A stretch of 64,000 nt of DNA from Ulva prolifera (Eukaryota; Chlorophyta; Ulvophyceae; Ulvales; Ulvaceae). The stretch lies in NCBI GenBank assembly GCA_023078555.1, contig CM041202.1:4088022-4152021 (forward strand), written 5' to 3'. Both the position numbers and the translations under genes were made by a program. How positions within the stretch are numbered: position 1 is the first letter of the stretch; the number at the start of each line of letters is the position of its first letter. The notes under the pieces are model-generated. The model had not been told where the DNA came from. It ran no database searches and saw only the letters and a program-made list of their open reading frames with translations. Positions 11,801 to 22,679 of this stretch are shown one piece after another.

Positions 11801-11943
11801 TAGGTGTGAGGCGGTGCTGTCTTGCTGCTCTAGGTCGGGCTCCTAGCAGTAAGTCAATGTCCATTTCGAATCCAAATGCACTTGTGTTTGGCGGAGCTGG
11901 TCCTAATGTGCCACCTGGGGCTTTATGCTTAGTGATAACGTCT

Positions 11944-12232
11944 TGTTGTGGGCTATCCATATCTGGGGATCCAAGAATACAGATGACATAACCAAGGGAG
12001 GAGTCATCTAACAAAGGACTCGTTACTTCAGGTGAGCCACAGTGGTTAGAGCATGTCGTGTGTACTCATGAGGTCACCGGTTCAATTCCTACTTTCGTTT
12101 CTGCCACGCGACGTTACGCGGCGGCAAGGTACGCTCCCCTCCACGTCGTCATGCATAGTCAGCATACTTACCAGCTCAGGCACGCGCATTAACCCCTGTG
12201 CACACTCGATCAGACTAACCAGCGTCTTGACA
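11944..12232 (+). mobile_element. LTR-E copy 1 (289 bp) with tRNA-like segment
   Basis: TGTTGTGGG...CTTGACA flanked by the 5-bp duplication CGTCT (11939-11943 and 12233-12237), inserted in the G2 protease-RT linker. Within it, at about 12,045-12,110, lies GTGGTTAGAGCA (A-box-like) followed 38 bp later by GGTTCAATTCC (B-box-like). TG...CA ends with a 5-bp duplication fit a solo LTR rather than a SINE. The copy at 30,901-31,189 has exactly the same length. Sense direction is unknown; the strand given is that of the tRNA-like part. Confidence 0.85.
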
Positions 12233-12239
12233 CGTCTTG

Positions 12240-13070
12240 CACGACTTGATGGATGTTCTGTATGCTCTGTGGCTGATGTGCAGGCGCATTTTGTTCTGAG
12301 AGATATCCTTTCTTATTAGCACAGCATGTGTTTATGTTCTCTACTGTGGGCTTGATATGAGCTATGTACAGTGGCTGTGTGCCTTTTCGTGCTTTCTTTG
12401 TGAGTGATTTGATTTCTCGTTGTGTCATTGAGAAATCCTTCCTGTCACTTGTTTCAGATGTGTCCTTGGTATGATTTCGATGTATCACATGCCACCACAA
12501 CTTCCCTTTCCGTTTGCATATCTGCTTGAGATTTGGTACTGTCATGATATTGCATGGGCTGTGGGAATTGACTTGGGTGTTGACAGTGGAAATGACATCT
12601 AGGGCAAACAGTGCTTCGTTTGGATGGTGCTCGGTGCTTGCAGTCGGCAGTGACTCAACAACTGTGAACTTGACCTCTATGACATGTCTTCCCATTCTGG
12701 TTGGCAAATTGATGAAACCAAGACACGCTGCCCCTGTTGCTGATGTTCCCATTGTGGTGGTGTGTGCTGATGTGAACGCAAACGAGTGTCGTGACAAGAA
12801 CGCAGAGGTGTTCATGCTGTGGTTTGCGGCTGTGTCAACCAACGCCTTGCACATGTGGCCATTTATGCGAGCAGGCATAGTGCATATTAAATCCATGAAT
12901 TCTGCAGATTTGCATGCCACTGCGGCTTTATGAGAAGGCAGTATGGATGCTTTTTGATTGGTGACCAGAGTGCATATATGATACTTTTGTTTCCCTGGGA
13001 CTGCATCAAAGGCTGTATATTGCAAGATGTTACATGCTTCGTCGACTGCGGGCATGGTGTGCTGACGCAA
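12240..13070 (-). pseudogene. G2 retropepsin-like region
   Basis: Minus frame containing NGHMCKALVDTAANHSMN, which aligns with the gypsy protease active site but reads D-T-A-A where D-T/S-G-A is expected. A related sequence on the plus strand at about 28,470-29,280 keeps ALVDT and the downstream KKGYLS/KEKGFLS segment, so the two are divergent copies of one lineage. The frame ends where LTR-E is inserted. Confidence 0.65.
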
Positions 13071-13299
13071 ATACGGTGTGCGTTTGATTCAAACACGCGC
13101 GCAGGGATGACTAATGTGATCTTGTGTGAGTTCATATCAATTGTATGCACATGCCGCAATGCTACATGTGCAGCTTCAGTACATGGTAATGTAATCGTGA
13201 TGTTCCCCGTGAGTTTATGCATGTCAAACAAGTAGTCGCCGCCTGATCTGAGTTGTGAATCAAAGTGTGTACACGCAAGTGGTCCAAGTGGTCGTGCTG

Positions 13300-15640
13300 A
13301 CTCTGCCAAGACATGTGGCTCTACCGCCCACTGTGGGCATGATGTGGACGGCTTGCCGATTTCTCAGTGGATATGCTGTTGGGTGTCATGTCGTGGCCGC
13401 TTGGACTTGTCAGAGCCCTTGCGGTTGGGATCATTTCGGTCGCGTTTGAAGTTGTCTTGCTGTCGCGTGCACGAACTGGTAGGCAATGCGAGGGGGACCA
13501 TCTGACGTGTCTGCTTGAACGCGACCTGACAGATCTCCTCATGGTTCGCTGTAGGCACAAGTTCGTTGAATGTAGGGCACTCGCGGATGGGATGCATGGG
13601 GTGTGTCTGATTGAGGCCCTTGCCATTGGGGCAGAGTGGGCACTGCTTCTTGGGGTGCAACTGAGTCATTCGCATCATTGCCTGACATATGCTGAGAGTT
13701 GTTGCTTTGAATGAGGGTCTTAGCGGCCTTGTTGCTCGTGACAGCGCGACATGCACTGCCGTGCGGCCGTCCGTGAGTTCCTTTTCGATCGCCGTTATGA
13801 GATCCGGCGACCGTCTGATGCCTCGGAGCTGACGGTACTCGCTGAACAGAGTCTTGAAGTCTGTCCAGGCTGCCGGTGCGACACATCTCTTTCAAGAAAG
13901 GGATATAACCTGGCTTGTCTGAAGATGTTGTGGGTCCCTTAGGCTGACGAGGTGGCTGCACACTAGAGTTCCTGTTAGGAGGGTGTAGTGCCGCCGCCGC
14001 TGCTGCTTGTAACCTTTTGCCGGCTGGCGTAATATGTATGCGGTTCGATTTCAACCGTGCATAATCAAATCCGTTTTCCGAAATTCCACAGGTAAAACGT
14101 TTGACCATATTCGCAGATGCTCGGACCTTTAACAACTGTGATATTGACCATTCTATGAATGCAGTAGCAACCGTGTCGGCCTTTTCTGTGAATTCATTCA
14201 TGGCGGGTTTCAATTCATCGTTAAACTTAACCAACAGTTGTGACAACGGTAAGAACATCGTGAGCGTCGAGCTGATGGATGATGTGCTTTGTGGTTGCAT
14301 GAGTTGCTGCAGCTTTGTGAACTGGATGCATGCGAAGTCGATATGTGACTGTCTACTTTGCATATGAGGGTAATCGATAAAGATCATTCGGTAGTGCTCA
14401 ATGACATGATGTATCAATTCATTGAAATCAGCGGATTCGTCAACATTGTATGACTGCCATGCCTGCTCAATGTTATGTCGGAATTGTCCATACGTAAAGT
14501 CAAGTCACGAATGCTCTCCCGCCATTGGCGGACAGTACACTGTGGTCTTATTGCAGCGTGTTGTACAACTGTGAAATGCTGTTCAAATGACGACATGATG
14601 TGTTGAATGACTTGTGTCGTTCGGACAAGTGAGTGCAGTGCTTGCGTGCATACAATGCGTCACTCTGGTACTTGTGCCATCGTAGTTCCGAAAGTTGGTC
14701 GCTTCGTAGACCCGAGAATGCTGGGAACTTGACAGACTTGACCGTGTATTCGGCACTACGAAACCACGACGCAGATCGATCGTCTATAAAGTTTGGTTCA
14801 ACATCAAGCAGGGAGGACAGACAAGGCAGGGCTGACTTTACATGCGTGAAAATGATGAACAATCCCTGAATTGAATGGCTTCTGACTTCACCATTTCTGA
14901 TACGTTGACTGATGGGATCATGAGCTTGATTGAGTCCAGACAAATCGACCTACTCTCGCATGCATGGAATACGGCGTACACAATTTCTTGCAGATGTGTG
15001 TCGGCAATCTTGGCCAAATGCACGATTGCCGCGCCGGGGCTGTTCACAACTGGTGACGCGTGCAGGGTTGCAGCACGCTTCGACACCCCAATCATATCAA
15101 GCATATTGTTTTGAGCTGGGCACAATAGGAATGGCATTTTGAATGCGTTGTCATCCTTGGCAAAAGCATACACAAAATCCAAGAGTGGTTGTGCATACTT
15201 TGCACCTAACCAGCACATCAGTGACATGCCATGAGGGCTAAGCAAATTTCTAGTCGGCCCCGGGCCTGGACACCATGCAACCATTCAAGTGTCCGAGCCA
15301 CTGAGCGACAGTGCTGCACCAACTGTTCGTGCTGAAGACCTAAGTTCTAAGGTTTTGAAGGGCAACATCTCCTCACTAAGTTCCTCGTTGACGAGCAACA
15401 TCCTAGCGTCTTGCTGCATGGCTAACAATGTGCTCCTAGATCTGGTAGACGAGACAGATTTACTTGCTGCAGTAACAACGGTTCCCAACCAGCGTATCTG
15501 TCCCGTGGTTCGACTACATAATCGATGTCCTCGCAAGAAAACGATATGATCCCTAGGATCTTGTTGTGATACGAGCTTGTTTGGAGTTGTACTTGTAACA
15601 GCTTCCTTGAAGCAAGGATACTTGATGACATACAATCTGA
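13300..15640 (-). pseudogene. G2 gag region
   Basis: A chain of minus frames broken by frameshifts: 15635-15285, 15284-14838, 14943-14548, 14417-13539 and 13756-13364. The last has a Cys/His cluster (CPLCPNGKG ... HPMHPIRECP) that may be a diverged nucleocapsid knuckle, followed by a Lys/Arg/Asp-rich tail. The 14417 frame contains an Ala-rich run and Pro/Gln-rich linker. The gag call rests on position upstream of the protease and on the basic Cys/His tail; no fold is recognised. Confidence 0.55.
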
Positions 15641-16644
15641 AAGTGATACAGGTGCAGCAACGGTAAATCTACTATGTGGGCATCACCCATGGTACCATGA
15701 CACTCATAACCGCGCGCTCCATTACACTGCCTGGAATCATGCATTTTTCATGTCGCCCATGCATGCTCCTGCTACATGTTGACCATGACATATCACAACA
15801 GATCTGTGACATGTGATGATTGACGGACAAGTTCGCGTCACTACGGTCCATAATGGACTGGTGAACCACATCCTAATCCGCGGCTAAGATGCTCTCAGTT
15901 GCAGACATGATGAGATATGCGACAGGTGTGAAATGTTAGGCAGAAGATCTTAGCAAACCGATACCTGTCGAGAGAGGTGGGAGCCACAGGGGTGCTGACG
16001 AGCACCTGGGTGTTAGTGACGTGGAGGCCTGGGCCTTACGTCGCGGTGCGAAGACTGATATCGACAATATAAGACAGAGAAAACACAGAATGCGTGAAAG
16101 AGCAGAGTGGGTGTATACAACAAATGTGGAAATGGAATTCCCAATTCGAACTTGGGAAACAGAAGGACGAATCCCAGCAAGTGCACGGTATAAATACCGT
16201 TTGGACTGCACCTAGGACACGCTTGCTAAGGCTAGCCACGCTAAAGTGCTACACAAAAGTGGAGCACGCTGACTAGAATCCCTACTACTCGCGGGAGAGC
16301 TGACATGATTGGCTGCCAAGCGATGGACACCGCATTCGGTGGCAGCGTTATGGTGTGACGAGTACAATTGTGCTAACTGACATATGCATGTATTTTCCGG
16401 TGCGATGACAGCGCGTCTCGGAGTATAACGTGCATATCGGAGTTTAACTCCATATGTGACTTTATGACAATTTCGTGTAGTGCTGTAGCGTGGCCACCGC
16501 GTTGCGGGTTCGGGGCCCTGATGACTTGGTGCCTCCAAATGGCATGTGCACAATTGAATGTGTGCATGCTGAGTATGGCTGATGACGTGTGACTATGAGT
16601 TCGTCATAATGCATGGTCCCAAGACCAGCGATATGGCTAACTAG
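15641..16644. other. No recognisable gene; 5' side of G2
   Basis: About 1 kb between the gag frames and the second hAT copy. On the minus strand near 15,690-15,700 the string TGTCA is followed by TGGTACCATGGG, which could be an LTR end and primer-binding site, but I cannot find the other LTR end. Nothing else is recognised. Confidence 0.25.
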
Positions 16645-17744
16645 CTGGGTTGGGTCGCCCCCGATCTCCCGATGTCGGGATTTTGCAATTCGGGCCCGAT
16701 AAATCGGGATTTTTGGGACAAATCCGGGTAAGAAAATCGATTTTTTGGGGATGTGGCTAGCTTGGTGCATATGAGTGTTATGAAGCAGCAGGATACCACA
16801 GGAAACATACAAACCGGACCACGATGCTTCAACACAATGCAGCAATTGCAATGTTGCATTTATGATGTATTGCTTTGAAGCAGCCGTTGCAGACATGAAA
16901 ATCTGGCCGTTGACAGTCACGCAGATGTAGTTGATTTGTGATTGGCTGTTCGGGTCTGTCCATCCATCTGAGCATATTGACACTCCACAATGCAGTCCAG
17001 AGGAAGCCAAGCCAGGTGATTGCTTCCTGATATCCATGTATGTTTGGTCCAGACTTTTGGTGCTGATTGTCTTTCGAGTTGGTATACGGAATCCAGGTCC
17101 AGCGCTGATCACAATTGCAATGGCATCTTGAAGTTCTGGATTGTCAATTGAATTAAACGAGACTCCAGAGGAAAACAACCATCTACCAATTGCTGCCCTT
17201 GCTTGATCATGTGAAGCCTTGCGGAAGCTGATGACACAGTCGCATGCTGCAGCTGCCGCTCTGGTCTAATACATCCACTTTGGAAGCTTGCCCTGACATC
17301 TGCGGTACTTTTGGACAGGACTTTGCTTTCTTCGGTTGCTCGCCATCCAAGTGAGCCTTGCACTCGTCCGCGCTAGCTCGTTGACGAGACCACGAGCAAT
17401 ACTTACACACGACGCTATAAATCGAGATGTCTGCACTCACACGCTCTACCGGATTAAAATGCGCCTTCCAATCTTGCGAAATGCTGCGGCGCTTAGCGCC
17501 CGTGCTTGTGTACCGGTTCACTGTAAGCTTAGGTAGCCATAAAATTGTCCACAGAACGAAATTTGCAACACGGAAACTTGCCACAATCCGCAAACATGAT
17601 TATCTATCATATAACACCTTCAAAACTGTCATCGGAGTTCATTTTAGCTCGCAGCCAGCCAGATCGGGGGATTAACTGGGATTTTTCAAATCGGGCCCGA
17701 TCAATCGGGAAAAATGCCCCATCGGGCCCGATGACCCAGCCTAG
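16645..17744 (-). mobile_element. hAT-type element, copy 2 (1100 bp)
   Basis: Flanked by a perfect 8-bp duplication CTAACTAG (16637-16644 and 17745-17752). Ends are CTGGGTTGGGTC and, inverted, CTAGGCTGGGTC. The palindrome ATCGGGCCCGAT recurs near the ends. The minus-strand frame 17178 to about 16,800 contains GVSICSDGWTDPNSQSQINY, typical of the DUF659-like part of hAT transposases. Further upstream on that strand a BED-like zinc finger is seen (CKYCSW ... CKAHLDGEQPKKAKSCPK, about 17,300-17,420). The DDE-bearing half is missing, so it is a deletion derivative. It is opposite in orientation to copy 1. Confidence 0.93.
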
Positions 17745-17752
17745 CTAACTAG

Positions 17753-18485
17753 TGATACATTGTGTCGTTTGATATGATCTAAGTTGTGTTCGCATGCACG
17801 TTTAAATGCACGACGATTTCAGAATTATTAATGAGATATATGTCACTTTTAGCGAAGAATGATATGACTGATGCGCAACGCCCTCGTAGCCACATGGCCA
17901 GAGCTGATCGACGTTCGCTTGTGACGCTAATGTGTATATTTTGCACGTAAGGCAAGATATTTATTACGTAAGCAATGATAATCTGAATCTATGATAATTC
18001 GATAAAGTGAGTAATAACAATCTGAATCTTATGCGATGGCAGTTGTTCTGCTTTATCTGCAAAACCTGTGACTGATACCACCTGAACTGAGTCGTGTGCA
18101 TGCATGCGGCAACCAGCCTGCGCCCAAGGTGAGATGGACATCTCACAACACGTATGCTTCGGTCGTGCTTTTGATGTTTTTTTTTGTTCGGCGTCACGCT
18201 CCAGTCAACACGACCTTGCTAAAGCTTTATGCCACTTGCGGTCAGCTCGCCAAAAAAAACAACAAGCCATACAAGGTTTCATAAAAAATTCCATACATGT
18301 GATGCCCCGTCTGCGAAATATGGGAACTCTACGAAAAATTCCTCTTCCAACTCACCATTTAGAAATTCACATTGTATATCAACAACCGTTGCTCATGGAT
18401 GACTCCAAGTCTGCAAGCTGAGCAACATGAACGCATTCGCTTTCCCAGCGCTGATCTTCAAGCATATGATCTAGCATTGCGTCCA
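17753..18485. other. Flank of element A; MITE end fragment
   Basis: No supported gene. At about 18,160-18,218 there is a segment (CGGTCGTGCTTTT ... AACACGACC) closely similar to the right end of the Harbinger-like MITE at 48,335-48,748; its left end is absent. AT-rich direct repeats (AATCTGAATCT) lie at about 17,980-18,030. Confidence 0.4.
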
Positions 18486-18860
18486 TGTCATAAATCAGTG
18501 TCTAGGTACACCTGCAATGCATGACGCGCAAGTCTGCGCATGGGTATGGTGGCCAAGGGCCCAACCCGTGTTATATTAGGATAGTATGCATGAGCATACT
18601 TGGGGCGCTCCGAGAACGGCTCGCCCCGGGCCATTGTCATTGGGCCACGGTAGACATGCACGAATGGTCGCATATAGTCGTATGCGTCCAAGTCTGAAGT
18701 AACCTTTCTCTTACATCTTCCATGGGTTCCTGCATTGTCTTGCATCTAGTGCAGTGTACTCCCTGATCTGTGTAGTGACCTTTCGTACGACCTGGTGGCT
18801 CTCCAGGTATAGGCACTACTAACCTCCTAATGCACACATAATAGGTTCTCGTTTATAACA
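18486..18860 (+). repeat. 5' LTR of element A
   Basis: 375 bp, TGTCATAAATCAG at the start and GTTTATAACA at the end. It differs from the 3' LTR at seven scattered positions. Related LTRs of about 380 bp occur at 54,446-54,829 (+) and 46,695-47,072 (-) with the same ends. Confidence 0.96.
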
Positions 18861-18875
18861 TGTTATCGGTGATTG
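18861..18875 (+). promoter_or_regulatory. Primer-binding site of element A
   Basis: TGTTATCGGTG immediately follows the 5' LTR. It differs by one base from TGGTATCGGTG after the LTR at 54,829, and is close to TGGTATCGATG after the LTR-B at 47,764. The position and TGG-like start mark it as the tRNA primer site for minus-strand DNA synthesis. Confidence 0.7.
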
Positions 18876-19113
18876 TGTTGTGTCGCTGCATTAGTTGCGC
18901 GATGTGGTGGTTGTCGTATGATTGCGCGCGGCTACGGGCAACCGCACTGTCATCAGTGCGTAATCAATGACCAGATCAACCGTCATTATGTCATAGGTTG
19001 TCACATGTTTGATTGTGAACTGAATGACGATGGTTTAGGAGTGTGCGTCGTCAAAGCCTACGGGTTTGATCGACTTGACCCTTAGCGAAGCAGATTTGTT
19101 TCGCTGTAGGTAG

Positions 19114-21351
19114 ATGTCTAAGCCTGAATCAGTCGAGAACTTTGATGCTGATGCTATGGCTGATGCACAAAGACTCGAGGCTGAGCGCTCAGCCATGGCT
19201 GTAGCTGCTCAAGCCACAGGTAGGGCTGCAGGAGCTGGTGCTAGCTCACAAGACCCTGCAGCCGGCACCCGAGGGCATGCTGCTGCTGCCCGAGCTGCCT
19301 CTCAGCTTGAGGCTGCCAATGCTATGGCAATGCGCGCCCAGGTTGAAGCAAACTCTCTCCGTGATGCTTTACAGCGAGCGGAACAGGCGCGATCGGATGC
19401 TGAGGCTCAGGCTGCTGCGCTGCGAGCTATGGCTCAAGGCAATGCTGGCCCTGTCGCTGATCTCCATCCGCCTGGTACTGTAGTCGAAGCGAATGCTATT
19501 GTAGATGCAATGAGAGCTGTATCTGTGCGTGAACCCGCAATAGACAAAGGCAAGACCCCGTCTTGGGATTTTGCAAGGGGTGAGAGGTTCTCAACCTTTG
19601 AGTTCCGTCTCGACCTATGGTTGAAAGGCCATGGCCTGTACCATTTGCTCGCTGTTTTCCCCTCTGGACATGAGACAAGTGTCCATGATAAGGTGTTGGC
19701 TGTAGTCTGTTTTCAGCTGCCTGCACAGGACTTAGAGTATGTCCGGGTTCATACTACGCTGCGTGATATTTGGGCTGCCTTGAGAGCCAAGTATATGCCT
19801 ATCAAAGAGGCTGAGGTTAGGAGTCTCTGGGATAGGTTCTCTCGTGCCACACTCAGAGGTGCCAGGGCAAAACAAGTTGAGGAGTCTTGTACACTCATCA
19901 TGTCGCTGGTGAACCAGCTTACTGCTCTCGGTGCTGCACCTGCTCCATATCAGGTCAGCAACAAGTTGTTTGAGCCTCTCGGCCGAGAGTATGTATCATT
20001 GCGTAGTGAGCAGGGCGGAAAAGATATCCTGACTCAGATAGCTGCCATTACCAACCATGCCCAGGCTTTACATGCCTGTGGGCCAGCACATGGTGGTGGC
20101 ATAGCAGGCCGAGGCCACGGCCAAGGCCACGGCTACAGAGGGGGCAATGGGAACCGAGGACAACCGGCAGCTGTCGCCGCGATCGCCAATGGCGAGACGC
20201 GCACCTGCCACGTATGCAAGAAGACTGGACACCTCCAGAAGGACTGCCCGGATCTGCATCCGGAAGTCAGGAAGTATCTTCAGAACCAGGCTGCCAACAA
20301 CGCCAGCCGCCAGGGACGAGGCGCCGGCCGAGGACGCGGACGAGGACGAGGCAATGGCAACTCTGTTGCTGTCGTGCGATTTCCTAGCGACGACTTCTCT
20401 TTGACGGATGTTGCGCACCTGGGCGAAAGCCTGAACTTCCTGGTGGACAGCGGATCTGATGTCCATGTCATTAGAAACCCCGAGCTGTTCTTGTCAATGC
20501 ATGCTGCATCTGTAGAGTGCATTCACCCAATAGGGGATGAGGATATTCCAGTTCTGTGGGAGGGAACTATATGTTTCCGTCTGGGGTCCTATGTCACGAT
20601 GGATGGGGAGATCAAGGATCTGACCATTGAGATCCCGAATTGCTTGTATGTGCCGCACTGTCCTTTCAACATTTTGTCTACACATTTGTTGAAGAATGTC
20701 GGCATCACCTTGCAAACGCGTGTGGCGACAGAAGGAGGTGATCTTGTTTTTGTACCTGGGTTCTCTGACCAGGCCATGGGCCACAAGGAGGGTCGGATTA
20801 CTCAATCGCATGATCACCAGAATCGGCCAGTGTTTGTTGTGACTACGGATGTGGGCAAGCCAGTCCTATGGGGCTCGCGAGTCAGTAATCCCGCTGTTTG
20901 GTCTGCTGCCAATTCGGTTGCGAAACTAGAGGACGACGAAGTCTCGTTCAGTTGTGTAGCTGCTTTAGTTGGGTCACCTAATGTGCCTGGACAAGAAAAA
21001 TTGAATACTACATTCTTGTCTCATGTTAGTTTCCTCACAGGAGCCACAAACCTGCGTCTGATGGCTAAGGCCAAGATGTACCAGGGCTTGCGTATTGATC
21101 CAGCAAAAGCGAGCGATGAGATAGACAAATGCCACGGCTGTATGATTGCTAGAAATGGTACCGGGTCTAGTAGCCAGCACGGCGAGACAGTCACGCACTC
21201 CTGTGCGACGTATCCGGGAGCTTGCTTGCATGCAGATGTTCTAGGTCCCATTACTCCTATGGGAGTTGGGAAAGCAAAGTATGCGCTGATTGTAGTTGAT
21301 GAATTTTCCCGTGTTCACTATCCCTATGGATGCAAAGTCCAGAGTCCCTGA
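19114..21351 (+). CDS. Element A gag, protease and integrase N-terminus
   Basis: 745-codon frame. Residues 1-130 are Ala/Glu/Gln-rich and predicted coiled coil. About 150-320 is the copia-type gag domain (FRLDLWLKGHG ... LWDRFSR). A Gly-rich stretch leads to a zinc knuckle from Cys365 (CHVCKKTGHLQKDC, CX2CX4HX4C), then an Arg/Gly-rich run. Retropepsin follows near residue 445 (FLVDSGSDVHVI). GAG-pre-integrase has KCHGCMIARN, and the integrase begins with HADVLGPITP, holding the first catalytic Asp. The frame then shifts near 21,310 and ends at a stop. The ATG at 19,114 is the first in frame after the leader. This is the best-preserved gag in the window. Confidence 0.95.
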   Translation: MSKPESVENFDADAMADAQRLEAERSAMAVAAQATGRAAGAGASSQDPAAGTRGHAAAARAASQLEAANAMAMRAQVEANSLRDALQRAEQARSDAEAQAAALRAMAQGNAGPVADLHPPGTVVEANAIVDAMRAVSVREPAIDKGKTPSWDFARGERFSTFEFRLDLWLKGHGLYHLLAVFPSGHETSVHDKVLAVVCFQLPAQDLEYVRVHTTLRDIWAALRAKYMPIKEAEVRSLWDRFSRATLRGARAKQVEESCTLIMSLVNQLTALGAAPAPYQVSNKLFEPLGREYVSLRSEQGGKDILTQIAAITNHAQALHACGPAHGGGIAGRGHGQGHGYRGGNGNRGQPAAVAAIANGETRTCHVCKKTGHLQKDCPDLHPEVRKYLQNQAANNASRQGRGAGRGRGRGRGNGNSVAVVRFPSDDFSLTDVAHLGESLNFLVDSGSDVHVIRNPELFLSMHAASVECIHPIGDEDIPVLWEGTICFRLGSYVTMDGEIKDLTIEIPNCLYVPHCPFNILSTHLLKNVGITLQTRVATEGGDLVFVPGFSDQAMGHKEGRITQSHDHQNRPVFVVTTDVGKPVLWGSRVSNPAVWSAANSVAKLEDDEVSFSCVAALVGSPNVPGQEKLNTTFLSHVSFLTGATNLRLMAKAKMYQGLRIDPAKASDEIDKCHGCMIARNGTGSSSQHGETVTHSCATYPGACLHADVLGPITPMGVGKAKYALIVVDEFSRVHYPYGCKVQSP

Positions 21352-22646
21352 ATTGCTAGTAGAGATCATAGAACACTGCAATTCTACAGTTGTTCCTGGG
21401 CAAGTTGTCATCAAGAAAGGCCAGCCGCCTGTTCAAGGACGTGTTAGATTCCTGCGTGGTGACCGCGGCGGAGAATTTCTGGGCCATGTCTTCCAGGCCT
21501 ATCTTCGTGACAAGCACATTGTTTGGGAAGACTGTGCACCAGGCAATCATCAGGGCAATGGCATAGCTGAGCGTGAATGTGGTGCCACTTCTGATAGATT
21601 GAGAGCGCTCATGTGTCCAACCAACATAACACGCCGTGCATGGCCTGAGGGGATGTTGTGTGGGACCGTTGCAGCGAATCTGGTTCCTAGTTCCGCTGTC
21701 ATGAACTGCCTGAAGAGGGAACATCTTGCAGACAAGCTTGAGCGCCTTTTGGCCAATTTAGGTAGATATAGGAATGCGACGGGTAGGGACATCAATACAG
21801 TGCAGTCTGGGGGGGTCCATAAGACCACTGCCGACATTTCGGCTGTCGAACCTAGCAAAGAAACTATAGAACGAGTTAAGCAGCAGATAGATCAAGCAAA
21901 AGAAAACGAAATGCTGCGGAAAGAGTGGATAGACAATGATCTTGCAGATGTCATCCCGTATATGTTGTTCTACAAAGACATATGACTCTGAGCGTGTCAA
22001 GCTCATGATTGCGCAGATGCTCCCATGGGGGCTGCCGGTCTACGTCTACCTTGATTCTGATAAGTTGCGTAGGTTAGACCCCAGGGGTGAACTTGTACTG
22101 TGGATGGGGCCAGGGCAAGGGCCCCACATGAATAGAGTCTTCTAGCGTTGCCCTGGGGGTGGCAGAGTGCTGGAGGTGCGGCAAATGGCATATAGTGCTG
22201 CCATGTCGTGTGATTACTTGCGTACGCTAGATACTGTGACGCGGGGAAATGTGCCTCTGGTGCCTATGGGCCCGGAAGAGGAGTTGACGTTTGGTCCCGA
22301 TCTAGAGAAGTGTGTGATGTCTGGTGCCCCTCCGTTTCCCGATCTGGATTTGATTGAGTCCCGCAAAGAGCACATGCGTGTGCATGGCGCTGCTACTTTT
22401 GATTTCGATGGGTTCGCCATAGGTAGACAACTTGGTGAATTACATGACAGTGATTTCATCCAGCTGGCGCCCGCGCATCATATGGAGGGCACGCCAGAGC
22501 TGCGTGATTTGCGTGAGGAATTGCAAGTAGGTCGTAGCATCGCGCCCAGAGTCGGTGAGCCGGATGGTCCGGTAGAGTTGCAGGGGAGAACTAGGATGTC
22601 CACACCTGAGGTGGTGGAAGGAGTGCATGATGTCGTGCGCACGTAA
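21296..22646 (+). pseudogene. Element A integrase core and C-terminal extension
   Basis: Continuation of the integrase in a shifted frame (21296-21985): second catalytic Asp in LRGDRGGEFLG and Glu in GNGIAERECGATS. After a second frameshift near 21,960 comes the segment LPWGLPVYVYLDSDKLRRLD and WMGPGQGPHMN, conserved in A2 at 57,910-58,020. A TAG at about 22,143 is followed by an open frame (22167-22646, VRQMAYSAAMSCDYLRTLD), also shared with A2. This acidic linker sits between integrase and RT. Confidence 0.9.
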
Positions 22647-22679
22647 GTGTTGGGGCAGACAGCAGTGCGCTACCCTCCT

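Larger units (their letters stand above)
6752..15640 (-). mobile_element. Ty3/gypsy chromovirus G2 (dead, nested)
   Basis: Minus-strand gypsy element in the order gag (15.6-13.3 kb), protease (13.07-12.24), RT (11.8-10.87), RNase H (10.87-10.22), linker, integrase (8.6-7.6), GPY/F-like region and chromodomain (7.58-6.75). It is interrupted by a solo LTR-B (8628-8960), a hAT element (9150-10215) and an LTR-E copy (11944-12232). All three have target duplications that rejoin G2 sequence. Several frameshifts exist. Its own LTRs are not delimited: the 3' side is cut by the LTR-B copy at 6407-6677 and the 5' side fades out above 15.64 kb. Confidence 0.85.

Noticed and set aside
12045-12110. Functional tRNA gene inside LTR-E
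   Set aside because: T-stem pairing is poor and the segment repeats within a mobile sequence; better read as a tRNA-derived part.
18488-18837. Minus-strand ORFs conserved between 18.5 kb and 24.8 kb
   Set aside because: They lie in the two LTRs of element A, so the conservation is LTR duplication, not coding constraint.
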